DNA from: Albugo candida | Lineage: Eukaryota; Oomycota; Peronosporomycetes; Albuginales; Albuginaceae | Direction: 5' to 3' | DNA: 64,000 bases | NCBI GenBank assembly: GCA_905220665.1 | Contig: CAJNAR010000156.1 | Location: 124,001 to 188,000, forward strand | Part shown: positions 1-9,844 of the stretch, piece after piece | How the letters are laid out: each line of letters starts with the position of its first letter | Position numbering within the stretch: position 1 is the first letter of the stretch | Position numbers and translations under genes: made by a program | The notes under the pieces: model-generated | Told to the model about the DNA's origin: nothing | What the model saw: the letters and a program-made list of their open reading frames with translations, nothing else | Database searches by the model: none

Positions 1-411
1 AGACGACATGCTCATCGCTAGTTCAGCGAGCTCCATCATATGCTTCATCAAGCTGCTCCCTCTTTCCATCTTGAACTCGTGCAGCTGACGTCGCACTCGC
101 ACTCGATGGTGTAAAATTTTCCGGACAAAAAAATCCTTTAATGCATCCCAAAGCTGCCTCGTCGATGTCGTATTTCGGATCATCGGCTGGTATTGAGTGC
201 TGAGCGTCATCGACAAGATGGAAAAGGTCTTCAAGTCGTTCGCCCTCCAGACTGCCACCGCTGTATCGTCCTAGCTCTTGACGTTTACTGGTCCGTCGAT
301 ATGTTCCAGTATCCCCTTCCTCGCCAGTCTCATGCGCGCGTTGAACACCCAATAAAAATAGTTGTCGTCCCTGAGCACGTCATTGCTCGAATCTGCTGCG
401 TTTGGGCTCAT
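1..411 (-). pseudogene. Copia-1 gag fragment (UBN2-type), runs off left edge
   Basis: Read on the minus strand from the ATG at 411, the frame gives a Copia gag N-terminus. It has an NYFYWVFNARMRLARKGI segment (about residues 17-34), then TTSTRQLWDALKDFF and LHEFKMERG, the usual order of the gag_pol / UBN2 family (W-x-R-M-x-x-L, then a tRQLWDAL helix, then RRQLHEFKM). Gag forms the particle in which retrotransposon RNA is reverse transcribed. One in-frame stop lies at 271-273 (codon 47), so this copy is dead. The ATG sits inside the primer binding site next to an LTR, which fixes start and orientation. Pol lies outside the window. The assignment rests on motif order read by eye. Confidence 0.72.
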
Positions 412-415
412 AACC
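403..415 (-). promoter_or_regulatory. Primer binding site of Copia-1 (half-tRNA iMet type)
   Basis: The minus strand reads GGTTATGAGCCCA. It is complementary to the anticodon stem-loop of initiator tRNA-Met, whose CAU anticodon would pair with the ATG in the middle. Copia-type elements are known to prime reverse transcription with such an internal half-tRNA. It directly abuts the CA end of the LTR at 416, and the ATG inside it is the gag start. Confidence 0.7.
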
Positions 416-560
416 TGTAGATAATCTGTAAACAACGACACACAGGGAGCTTAAAATTCGGAAGTACGTATATTAGGTCCTTACTTCACTTAACGTTTAT
501 TCTAAGCCTTTACAAACTACTGCATCTTATTTGCACATCCGTTATGTTGAATATCCAACA
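416..560 (-). repeat. 5' LTR of Copia-1 (about 145 bp)
   Basis: On the minus strand the stretch starts TGTTGGATATTCAACA and ends CTACA, the TG...CA ends of an LTR, and is followed without gap by the primer binding site. The partner LTR is outside the window, so the outer boundary is set only by the TGTTGG motif and is less certain than the inner one. Confidence 0.55.
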
Positions 561-642
561 GGAAGTTAGAGGAAAGTAAACGGGACGAAGAAAACAGTGG
601 GAGTTGGAAATCTTGTAGGAAAGTCACGTATGTAGCAGGCAA

Positions 643-651
643 TAAGAAGAA
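643..651. repeat. Target site duplication of MULE-O, left copy
   Basis: TAAGAAGAA, identical to 4826-4834. A 9-bp duplication is the usual product of Mutator-like transposition. Confidence 0.85.
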
Positions 652-765
652 AGGAATCGTTATTCAGCGCTCAACTTTTCTGTACTCAGCACTCAGCCTC
701 CATAAAGTAATAAGCGTAGTGTCATCTGATTGGGTAAAATAAGTATAACATAATAAAAAAAACTA
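652..765. repeat. Outer left TIR of MULE-O
   Basis: It pairs with about 4710-4825. It contains TGATTGG (727-733), mirrored by CCAATCA (4744-4750) in the right copy, and the shared core CACTCAGCCTCCAT. Confidence 0.8.
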
Positions 766-867
766 AAATTACGGGAATCGTTATTCAGCCCCCACCCTCC
801 ATAAATTAATGACAATTGTAGCCTCTGACTGGTCTGAATAGATGCAACGGGAAAAATAATAAAATTA

Positions 868-3124
868 GGGAATTGCTATTTCCACCCAGTTTTTTGCTAC
901 TTCCACCCACCAATGTGATTTTTTGACCAATCAGATTACGGCGTTATTACCACACCAATGTGACTTTCTGACCAATCATATTACGGCGTTATTTCCACCC
1001 AGCTTTTAACTATTTCCATCCACCTTTATCAATGTCCTCTTTCATCAATTGCAGCCAATCTTTTGCCACTCGTTGTGATCTCATTGAACACGTTCGCCAT
1101 GTGTGTCGTGAGTCTGGATATGGGGTGTCTATAAAACGTTCAGATGGAGACAGGCGAGTTTTACTTGCTTGTGATCTTAGTGGGGAGTATAGGAAACGCT
1201 CTACTGGAAATGTTGAGGGAAGTACACGAAATACAGGAACCAGACTGCAGGGGTGTCCTTGGGAGGCTTTTGGAAAGAAAAATGGAGATGGTTGCTGGAA
1301 GGTCAAAATGCACAACAGCCAACACAATCATGAACCTTCAGAGAGTATGATGGGCATCCAGGATGCCGAAGAATGTATGAAGAAGAAAAGGGCCGTGTAC
1401 AGGAACTCGTATCAGCTGGAGTCTCTGCACGTCAGGGATTAATACTTTTGCGTCGTGAATTTCTCGAATCACTGGCTACGGCGAAAACCTTCTACAACGC
1501 CAAAGCGCAATGTCGTCTAAAGGAATTGGCAGACAGGTCCCCGATCCAGGCTTTGATGGATGAACTCACATCGAGCACGTGGACGTATGGTATTAAAACC
1601 ACCGGTAATGGGCGCGTCACACATTTGTTCATGGCCCATCCAACATCCATCCGTTTAGCTCGCCGGTATTGTGGGATTCTTCTCTTGGATTGTAAGTACA
1701 AAACGAACAGATTTAGGATGCCTCTGCTGAGCATTGTTGGACGAACGGGAATGTACTCAACATTTTACTTGGCATTTGCATCTTTATCAGCGGAGGGGAA
1801 GGCAGATTATTTCTGAGCACTTGAGCAGTTGCGGAATATGTTTTTACAAACTCCAGACGTTCTGATGACAGATCGTGACTTGGCACTAGCTGGTGCCATT
1901 GAAGAAATATTTTCGGACTGCGCACATCTCCTATGCATGTGGCATATCGAAAAAAATGTACTTGCGAATTGCGAGAAAGAATTGGCACGAACGAGGAATG
2001 GGAGAAGTTTTTGGAAAGTTGGACAAATGTTTGTAGATCAAAGACAATTGCAAACTATGATGCGGGATGGAGCGCATTTAAAATGAAGTATGTTGGAAAA
2101 TCGGACGTTGTCAGCTATTTAGAGAAACCTGGATTCCGCATAAAGCAAAATTTGTGCGTGCCTGGACAGACAAGGTGATGCATTTTCAAAATACTTCGAC
2201 GTCGGCGGTTGAAGGAGCGCATTCAGCTTTAAAGAGGTACCTACAAACATCTACTTGAAATCTGGATCTTGTTCAGGCAAGAATGAAGCAAGACATTGAG
2301 CACCAAGCCGGGAGCTTGGAGCAAACATTGCAAGCGAACGCATCCGAATCCCACATGTATTCCGTGGTAGTGTAAGTTATGAGCAGCTGGTTGGACAAGT
2401 CTCCGTTTTTGCTTTGAAAAAAAGCGAAGAGCAATTTGATAGACCGGAAGATGATTTGAAAAATGCGTGCAGTCATACGTTGCGGAGCACTATGGGATTA
2501 CTATGTGTGCATGAAATCCATGAGCTTTGTAACAGCCCCATACCCTTAACATTGATCCACCAGCATTGGCACCTAGGTGACACTGATTACAATGCAATAA
2601 CGGAAGGGGAAAGTCAAGTTTCCATCATGCCGAACAACATCGCAACATTTCAGTTTTACTTGAAAGCACTGGAAAGCCGCTATTTAAATTGCTCGCCAGC
2701 CCAACAGTCAATCATTCATGCTAAAATTTCGGAATTGGGAAGTGGGAATTTTTGGGTCCTTGCTCAACCTTCTGTCGTGAAGGTGAAAGGACGTCCACTT
2801 GGGGCCCTAAATAAGGTTCCCAATTCATCAACAAAGCGCGAACCGTCAGCATTTATGCATGCAACGAAGCCTAAGCGGCGATGTAAAAAATGTAACAGGG
2901 AGGGGCATGATATCCGAAAATGTCCCACGAAGAATTCAACACTATTTTCATCTTGTAGGCAAGATGCAGGTGAGCAAAGTAAAAGGAAAAACTGAATTTG
3001 CATGAGCCAATTTTGCCCAATCATATAATAAAAAGGTGGGTGGAATAGTAAAAATTGGTGTGGTAATAACGCCGTAATCTGATTGGTCAAAAAATCACAT
3101 TGGTGGGTGAAAATAGCAATTCCC
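868..3124 (+). mobile_element. MULE-A, autonomous-type Mutator-like element inside MULE-O
   Basis: The ends are GGGAATTGCTATTTCCACCC (left) and the reverse complement ending GAAAATAGCAATTCCC (right). Homology covers about 85 bp, including ACCAATCAGATTACGGCGTTA near the left end and its mirror near the right. Flanks TAAAATTA (860-867) and TAAAAATA (3125-3132) match at 7 of 8 bases and look like a worn target duplication. The uninterrupted sequence is preserved in MULE-O2 near 56,845-56,870, which confirms the insertion point. A second CCAATCATATTACGG unit follows the first on the left, so the left arm is partly doubled. It encodes the transposase at 1032-2995. Confidence 0.85.
1032..2995 (+). 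pseudogene. MULE transposase (FAR1/DDE/SWIM/zinc knuckle), broken
   Basis: Domain order is that of a full MULE transposase. A FAR1-like N-terminus ends in QHNHEP (about 1318-1335). A helical linker RRMYEEEKGRVQEL follows. The DDE core has LLLDCKYKTNRFRMPLL (first Asp, about 1681-1731), MTDRDLALAGAI (second Asp, about 1867-1902) and SAVEGAHSALKRYL (Glu, about 2202-2240). A SWIM-like C...GLLCVHEI lies near 2460-2520, and a zinc knuckle CKKCNREGHDIRKC at about 2881-2922. The reading frame is lost near 1350 (a GGG run), near 2000-2090 and near 2180-2400, with an in-frame stop at 1814-1816. The catalytic acidic residues are present, so decay looks recent relative to other elements here. It would cut and paste DNA bearing the MULE-A ends. 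Confidence 0.85.
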
Positions 3125-3129
3125 TAAAA

Positions 3130-3625
3130 ATATATACATCACACTGTTGTCAACTGCAACTTCAATTTACCTGTAGGCTGACGACAGCTACAATGGGCTA
3201 TCCTTGCGACCATGCTTTTCGTCACCAAGTAATACCGCTGTCTGCTAATGATTTTGATCAGCATTGCTGGCTGATGCAGCCAATGCCAGTTCATATTGAG
3301 GCTGGGACCATGCCAATTGGAATTGAGATATGATGAATATGGGAATGCTTCCAATCATTATAAGCGTGCGCTGCTAAACTATGTCCTGGCAGTCCCAGAG
3401 ACAGAAATTTGCTATCCTGTGCAAGTGCGCACGCGTGGTAAGCCATCGAGCTCAACGTAGCGACTTCCATCGAATTTTGAGCATGTTAGCGCTGCTTTGG
3501 ATGCTCCTGTGCATCACCGAAGATGTCGAAAATGCCAAAAGATAGGTCACAATGCCAGAACCTGCCGTCAAAAAGCAACAGCAGCACCAACAGCACCAGC
3601 AACACTTGCAGCAGTAGATTTAGGC
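3130..3625 (+). pseudogene. Residual 3' end of MULE-O transposase (SWIM CxH and zinc knuckle)
   Basis: The frame at 3178-3330 reads TTATMGYPCDHAFRHQ, then NDFDQHCWL, which resembles the last part of a SWIM finger (C...GxPCxH) and the following DFxxHxWL motif of MULE transposases. Farther on (about 3510-3610), another frame gives DAPVHHRRCRKCQ then IGHNARTCRQ, a CX2CX4HX4C zinc knuckle. A Gln-rich/Ala-rich tail follows. The same pieces occur at 56,900-57,345 in MULE-O2, so the deletion that removed the catalytic core predates both copies. Confidence 0.7.
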
Positions 3626-3681
3626 ACATGCTTAGATTAAGTAGTATAAAATTTGCAGAAATCGAATTTTTTTTTATTTTA

Positions 3682-4606
3682 GGAAATTGCTGCGGACACA
3701 CCCTACTTTGACTACGGACACACTCCTAAAAAATTTACAACATACCCCCTGCTTTCGTACTGTAAATTGAGTAAATTAACCAGTCTATCCATCCCTAAAA
3801 ATAGAAATTACAAACATACCCCCTACTTTCGTACCGCCATGTCCGCTGCTCTCAAGTCCACTTCTGGCAGTAACTGTTAGACGATACTGTTTTTAACAGG
3901 TCGTCAAGGGCTTGCATTCTAACTGCAGGACCCAATTCCGACATCACCTGAACGTGACAACGTCACAGATGGGAAGAAGAGACGGTCACCACGTGTACCA
4001 AACGAGCATCATTTGAAACGTGACATAGTCAAGTTAATGCCGCTGCACATGCATGTTGTAGTGTTGACATACAAGGTTAATGCAAGTATATTTTTACTTT
4101 TACTTCTACCTCCTAAGAAACAAGTGCGATCTAAATACTTTCAACACTAATACCATAAGAAGAGCTGAAGTTATTCTAAGCAAAGCAAAGTAGCCTAGTT
4201 CTAGAGAAGAAAAAAAATCCAGCCACGATTGCCTTCAATTGATTTGCGCTCTTTGCTGATTCTAACTAAGCTTTCTGTAAAGCCTGCAGTTTATACAGCA
4301 TATTGGCTCGAACCACATGAGCTGGTAGTGCACCTCCACCAATAGCCTTCCCTTGCGCAGCTTCGCAAACGTATTAGGATGTATGAAATTATCAACATAA
4401 TATGAAATTATTATCTCTGATTCAGTTACCGGCTTTGACAACTAAACTCCTACTAGGCTACTTTCGCTTTGCTTATATAAGTTCAGCTTTTCTTATGGTT
4501 TTACTGCCACCAGCTAGAAGTGGACTTGAGAGCGGCGGACATGGCGGTACGAAAGTAGGGGGTATGTTGTAATTTCTATATTCAGGGGTGTGTCCGCAGC
4601 AATTCC
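3682..4606. mobile_element. MITE-B, deletion derivative of the MULE-5 family
   Basis: Termini GGAAATTGCTGCGGACACA... and ...TGTGTCCGCAGCAATTCC match the ends of MULE-5 (53,040-56,142). The inverted arms are long. The left arm 3682-3874 plus 4147 onward pairs with about 4410-4606, including the CTCAAGTCCACTTCT / AGAAGTGGACTTGAG pair. Flanks TTTATTTTA (3673-3681) and TTCATTTTA (4607-4615) match at 8 of 9 bases. MULE-O2 keeps the empty site. There is no transposase coding; the interior matches the noncoding left part of MULE-5 (53,220-53,720). The left arm is interrupted by the solo LTR at 3875-4146. Confidence 0.8.
3875..4146 (+). repeat. Solo LTR inside MITE-B (family shared with 48,665-48,963)
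   Basis: It begins TGTTAGACGATACTG and ends ACTTTCAACA (TG...CA). Flanks are GTAAC and CTAAT. MULE-5 preserves the empty site as GGCAGTAACACCATAAG (near 53,236-53,253), so the insertion and its 5-bp duplication are supported independently. A reverse-oriented relative lies in LINE B at 48,665-48,963, sharing for instance the GCACATGCATGTTGTAG core and the TTAATGC block. No internal element sequence remains, as expected after LTR-LTR recombination. Confidence 0.75.
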
Positions 4607-4825
4607 TTCATTTTATTGTTTTCATCTTCGCTGCATTTATTCAGACCAATAAGAGGCCACGCTTTTCATGAATTTATGGAGGGTGAGGGCTGATTAACGA
4701 CTCCCGTAATTTATTTTTATTTATTTTCTTATATTTGTTCAAACCAATCAAAGACCACAATCGCCATTAATTGATGGAGGCTGAGTGCTGATCACAGAAA
4801 AGGTGAGTGCTGAATAACGATTCCC

Positions 4826-4834
4826 TAAGAAGAA
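4826..4834. repeat. Target site duplication of MULE-O, right copy
   Basis: TAAGAAGAA, identical to 643-651. Confidence 0.85.
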
Positions 4835-4882
4835 TCAGAATAAAATAAAGAGGGAGTGTATGGTTGGGGTAAAAATAAAGCG

Positions 4883-5066
4883 ACAGGAAAAGTCAGGTGA
4901 TATAGGAAAGGCGGCGAGGAAATCAGATGAAAAGATAAGCGACAAGAAAAGTCAGGAGTAAACGGAAAGGTGGGAAGGAAAGTCAGGTGCAGAAGGAAAA
5001 TTGGCAGGGGAAGTCAGATGGAAAAGCAAGAAAACTCAGGCGAGACAGGAAAGGCGGCAACAGCAA
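4883..5066. repeat. Purine-rich degenerate minisatellite
   Basis: There are five to six imperfect units of roughly 30-35 bp built on AGTCAGGTG, then an A/G run and GGAAAGGCGGCAAGGAA. One strand is almost all purine plus a few C/T. The unit length drifts, so the period is approximate. Confidence 0.6.
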
Positions 5067-5895
5067 GCAGATGGCCAAAAGAAGGAAGGAAGCTGGTGAA
5101 AATTTCGACTTAACTTCAAACAAACGCAATCGACATTACTGAGTGTCTGGATATATGAAACATCTAGGATGTGGGAAAATGTGTAGGATAGCAAGCACTA
5201 TACTGAACCCGAATGCTCAATAATTTCACATTGACTAAAAGCTTCAAATCTGTATCCTTTCAGCTACAACCAATCAAGAATGGTCTCCTCCAATTATGTC
5301 ATGTTCCAACATGCCGTCTTTGCTATGGTCATCTCCAAATCTGTCGGAATCAAATCCAAAATCCGCCTTGTAAGTATGAATTGACAACACACCGTCCTAA
5401 TTCGGATCAGTCCCCCCCGGACCGACTTCCACCGATTCCGCTGCTCCCACAACTACGACCATACCCCCTTCTTTCATAGTTCAGGACGTAATTGTGTTAG
5501 AAAAAGTGCTTTCTTGCCGATATCCACCCCACCTACTCGTTTGCGCGGAAAATTCATCTACAACACCGGGATACTAGGTGCATGATTATGTCCAATTTGT
5601 CACACCGGTAACTCCGATCTCCAGTCTGTCTGCCAGAGAAGCATTGAATTTTGCGCAATAAATCCGCTTCTATGAATTTCTGTCTTACCTTCATTTGTGA
5701 CTACCATTTGCTCGAGCACGCTCTTTGTTGAGTCGCATTAGGAGTCAGCAACCAACTTTCCGTGTTCTAACCCTATCATCGAATAAATCGATGCACAATG
5801 CTTTGCCTGGAGTGAATAATGGAAATTAATCGGATACGTAGCGTACATGTACGGTGCGCGACACTTATAATCATCAATAGGTGAGTGGGGTGTCC
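5067..5895. other. No gene recognised
   Basis: Short open frames occur (for example 5213-5479 on the plus strand) but none has a recognisable domain or clean composition. There is a C-rich patch at 5409-5470. I see no repeat ends here. Confidence 0.5.
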
Positions 5896-5975
5896 AAATT
5901 CATTTATATATAGGGTCCCACTAACCGTTTCGACCAATTCATTAATATATAGGGGTCCCAGTACCTTTGTCGACC
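5896..5975 (+). repeat. Two tandem 40-bp units carrying a TATATATAGGG box
   Basis: Units 5896-5935 and 5936-5975 share AATTCATT, TATATAGG, GGTCCCA and a CGACC end, with about 75 percent identity by eye. They lie just upstream of the transposase remnant starting near 5967, so they could be its promoter or part of its end; neither is shown. Confidence 0.5.
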
Positions 5976-7393
5976 AGACCCGTACTTAAGGAGGCTTTCC
6001 ACCGCATCCAAGCTGTTTTCTTCCCTACCTGCATTTTACAATACCGCGTCCTAAACTATAAAAAAATGAAGGCTAGGGTATTGCTGCAAAGGCAGTATAC
6101 AGTCTTCGCCTTGCAAAAAGATCCGACAGTTTGCCATCCTTTAGGAAAATGTGCGCCCAAGAACGGACAAAATGTGGATGCCATGTTACTTTGCCAGCAC
6201 CCTCAGTGATTAGCTTAGTTGCTTCAAGGCTTCTTTTACCCGGCTTGCGCAGACGCAAGTAAATTCAAAATTGATGCATTGACAGGCCGCATTGATGAAA
6301 AGAATTTTTCCGGCCTTGAATATGCAACATCACCCACAATTTCAGAACGGATCATGATACGCTGGCTGCATTTCCTGAATATCTCGACTCATGAAGTTCG
6401 AAACACATCTATATCGATGGGAATGAGCGAGAAGATGTGATCTTATCGTCAAATGTTCTTGGAGTAAATGCCCAAGTATGGAGAACGATTTCCGGTACTG
6501 GAGGGCTTGGATGGAAATGATGAGAATGTATGTGTTTCATGGACAGTGGATGGCCTGCACACTTTCATTTTGGTGACACAAGACGAGAGTAATTTTGCCT
6601 CCCATGACGTGGGGATCACCCTCTCCTCCACTTGCTTCAGTAAAGCTTCAGCCTCCTACCATCCATAATTTTGTGTTCCCGGATTCATAATCACACAAGC
6701 TTCAGCGGGAAGGCTGGGGGTGCTGCAGCTTTTATTTATCTTCCAGTGCTAAGTGACCTCTCACATCAATTAGGCGTCCTTGCATTTTCTTGCGCAATGG
6801 CTGCTCATCGGTAGGCAACCACCAATGAGCAGCCTGGATGAATTTGGGTCTTGGTGGCAAAATTTTCCTTACGCAAAGTACCACCTGGGGTGAGGGAATT
6901 TTTCAGAGCATGATTTTACCAAAGATCAACCAAATCTTGCTTATCGCGGACAGCCTACGGGCATCAAGGTTCTTTCTACAGGAACGAGGCCTGTGATGGG
7001 AACGTCTCCGGTTGAGTTACCGGAACAAATGCCAGGTTGGAAACACTATTGCTGTGTAAGGAAGGTCATGGCAAGCCAATCGGCCTTTATTTCGCAGCGA
7101 GGCATGCTAGAGGTGATGATCCTTGTGGTCGAACACCTGGTGATCTTCTATCCAGATTATATCGAAACCTTCTGGAGAGGGCTTTTAAGCAAGTGCAAAA
7201 TTCATCGGTGTTGGGCCAACTGAGATATAATCTATCGAATGGGTTGATAATCTATATCTTCATAGCCTCAAATAGCAATAGAAAACGAAGATGCGGGAAG
7301 AAATGGAATACAGACATGACAATTTACTTTCTTATCAAAGGATTGATGTCAATTGAAATCGCATCTCAGCAATCTTTTTGTATCTTAAAATAG
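5967..7393 (+). pseudogene. IS630/Tc1-like DDE transposase, copy 1, heavily decayed
   Basis: Recognisable blocks, in order, are as follows. TISERIMIRWLHFLN (about 6340-6380) is helix-turn-helix-like. A GMSEKM/GNEREDV-like segment with YRQMFLE lies near 6410-6465. HTFILVTQDESNFASHD (about 6560-6610) carries the first catalytic Asp. VIFYPDYIETFWRG (about 7138-7185) carries the Glu. The same blocks occur in clearer form in copy 2 on the other strand (THDEFTLCSNDG; FYPKF..CNFIERYWG). Several stops and frame changes separate them, and the region around the second Asp is not readable. The family is best described as the DDE_3/IS630-Tc1 group common in fungi and oomycetes; the subfamily is not resolved. 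Confidence 0.6.
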
Positions 7394-8100
7394 CGGTTAC
7401 CACGAAGGAAAACGGGCTCATATTATTACTATGAGCGTTTCCGCGGCAGCGTCGCGTCCGTATTATTGGACGCTAGCTTTGGCTTACCCTTGACTTTCTC
7501 TTTATAGCTGCAAAGCATTTCACATGGAAGAAATGCGATTATTCGTGGGTCGGCTTGCGTAATAAAGGCTCAAGAGCACTTGCCTCCATTCAAATTCGGC
7601 GATATGGGGATGTGTATCCCAAGGGGTTGAGTGAACGGTAGGCAGAATACGCTGTTCGAAAATATCGGTCTCATCGGCGTTTTTCAAATTTTCCATGACA
7701 TTTTGACAAGTGAGTTGACGGAAACTGTCCTTCTTGCGTCCCAATGATATATCTATCATTGGCTGAAAATGCGTAAGTGGCCAATTACAGCCTCTCTCAG
7801 CCAAATATACGATTTTTTTTGCCGGATCTCAAACCGTTACTGCTCCATATAAAATTGGCCTAGCTAAATTCCGAAACCACTGCAGGATAGTTCGATCAAT
7901 AAACTACTCTTCAGTGGTTGCTTATTTTTTATGCGCATATCCGAAAAGCCTTATGATACCCATGGCTTATGTATATACTTTGATTTATGCTGCTGATTAG
8001 CATTTCTGGATATTCCAGCTCTCTGATCAATAGCGTCGAGTAGTCTAATTCGGAGACCACCACAAAGATTTTTGGTATACAACTACGAAATATATACCAA
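7394..8100. other. No gene recognised
   Basis: A 94-codon minus-strand frame at 7520-7804 is open but matches nothing I know. No terminal repeats found. Confidence 0.45.
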
Positions 8101-8639
8101 GCAAGAAGGACAGAGAGGACGCTCTCACGTCAGAAACTCGACGATCAAGGATATGTCGTCATGTCGGAAGTTCCGGTACCCATTTTCTAGGCGAAATCAG
8201 TTCCAAGGATGACGAGAACCGACCTCGTATTCCTAGTGGATTGGAAAAGAGCAAGAACCCGGTACGAAAGACTGGTAAAAAGAATCGATAGCGTCAATGC
8301 CGTTCCAATCAGAGACTCTGTTGATCCCAATTGTTGGAAGCGCTGGTGAACTGAGTTTTCAATGTGGACTTGAATAAGGATGTCACGGAGGAGATGCTTA
8401 TGCATTCTTGAAGAAAAGTGTGAGGACGGTGCTGTGGACGAGAATGCTGGAGGAATTCCTCAAGTCTATGCAAATCCCGAACTGGATTTGGATGTGCCCG
8501 ATACCTATTCTCGATGAATGAAAATGTTGAAGGAATTCATTGTAAGGTATAAACGAGCCGGACTGTTTGGATATTCTGAGAAGAACCACCAAAAACAATG
8601 TATGTCAACGCGGTTAGACCTATGAATATTTAGTCTAGA

Positions 8640-9120
8640 ATCTGTCAAATGGTCAAGTTTGAAGTCGGTGGAATGAGGTCAGATCCAAAAATGCTATTCG
8701 AAAAATTGACTAAAAGTCAGCTAAATTATTTGCAAATATGATGGCAGTTCAGCACAGTATAAAGAGTCTTATTTGTCAAGAGAAGCCGAGAAATTAAAGA
8801 ATCAAAGATCATCCACATGCACGGAATGCCTTGGTTAAAAATAGCGGTGCGATTGCTGCGATAAAGAAGCCTGACGGGAAAACGAAGCAGGGCTGCTGAA
8901 TTTTGTGGACAATATCACTGGCTGACTGAATGTACGAACTCAACTCAAGCTGAGAAGAAAGAAGTAACTGCAAGAAAGAGGACGGAATTTGCTTTTAAGA
9001 AGTTACGAAGTTTGAGTGATGCTGACGCAAAAAAGTGGATGGTATCCTTTGAAGTGGATAGTGAAAACGTTACCCCTATTCCTTCTTGTCCATATAACGA
9101 ATTAGGTGATATCTTGCCTT
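8640..9120 (+). pseudogene. Gypsy gag C-terminal part with zinc knuckle
   Basis: The frame contains EFCGQYHWLTECTNS (about 8909-8950), the Cx3-HWLxDC form of zinc knuckle seen in oomycete and fungal Gypsy gag, preceded by a Lys-rich stretch and followed by a basic/acidic helix (KKLRSLSDADAKKWM). The first Cys of the knuckle lies one frame away (QGC), so a one-base shift splits the motif. The upstream MRSDPKMLFEKL is gag-like. Confidence 0.5.
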
Positions 9121-9460
9121 GAGAATTCGGTCAGAAGGTTGATCGATGCCGGGATGTAGATTCATGTGAAGAGCATTTCGTCAAAGAAATACTATGGGAA
9201 ACGTAGAAGTATTCAAAGACTGTTGCCGAAAGTTGGATATGCAGTTCTGTATGCAGACTCCAGTTCGTCCAGTAAAGTTCTCGGATACTGATCGTTACAT
9301 TGTTTCATAAGCGTCGTGGGGAATAATTATTGGAAACCCTTTTCTAAATGTGGTGAGTTAGACGTCGAGAAGCAACTGCTTTCTCTAGATGAGTGGCTAG
9401 CGGAGGACGCGAAGACTATGGAAAACAGATATCACAGGTGGTGACTGTATCAATTGGTAG

Positions 9461-9844
9461 TTGGCTAGTGGAAGAACATCGGAGACGTTGGTTCGTTTGA
9501 TTCCGTATTTTCAATGTTATTTTCCTTCAAAATTATTGAGCTCTACTCTTGCAGAGATTGAGGCGTTGTCCAAACAACTCGTGAAAGGTGCACAACCGGC
9601 ACTTGGAAGAATCAGAATGCATGCTTCCTTGATGGTTCACGTGATGAAGGAACATGTGAACCAGCTGCTTTCAGCAGGTATCAATTATGAACACACCGAT
9701 TCGAGATGGGAAGCAATTGGTCTCAGGATAAAGTCACTTGACGCATTCATCCTTGCGGAGTTAGTACTTGTATCTCTCAAACTATGTGACAGAATACAAA
9801 GCCGATGGCATGGATACATAGATTCACCATATCTGTATCAGTAA
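9461..9844 (+). pseudogene. Gypsy reverse transcriptase N-terminal segment
   Basis: An open frame includes LGRIRMHASLMVHVMKEHVNQLLSAGI and then TDSRWEA, corresponding to the start of a Gypsy RT (R-x-Y-P... HVxxLLxxGxIxxSxSRWAS). The later RT blocks, including the catalytic box, are not readable; RHFDGRPFVVF near 10,475 may be a later remnant. The enzyme would copy element RNA into DNA. Confidence 0.55.

Larger units (their letters stand above)
652..4825. mobile_element. MULE-O, non-autonomous Mutator-like element with nested insertions
   Basis: The ends are inverted: the left end begins AGGAATCGTTATTCAGC and the right end finishes GCTGAATAACGATTCCC, with homology extending about 100 bp inward. 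Inside the outer repeat lies a second repeat starting near 775 (GGGAATCGTTATTCAGC) whose partner ends at about 4706. Two other elements interrupt it: MULE-A at 868-3124 and MITE-B at 3682-4606. Taking these and their duplications out leaves about 975 bp, matching sister copy MULE-O2 (964 bp at 56,646-57,609). What remains is the two terminal regions plus the 3' end of a transposase gene, so the element must have moved in trans. Confidence 0.85.
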
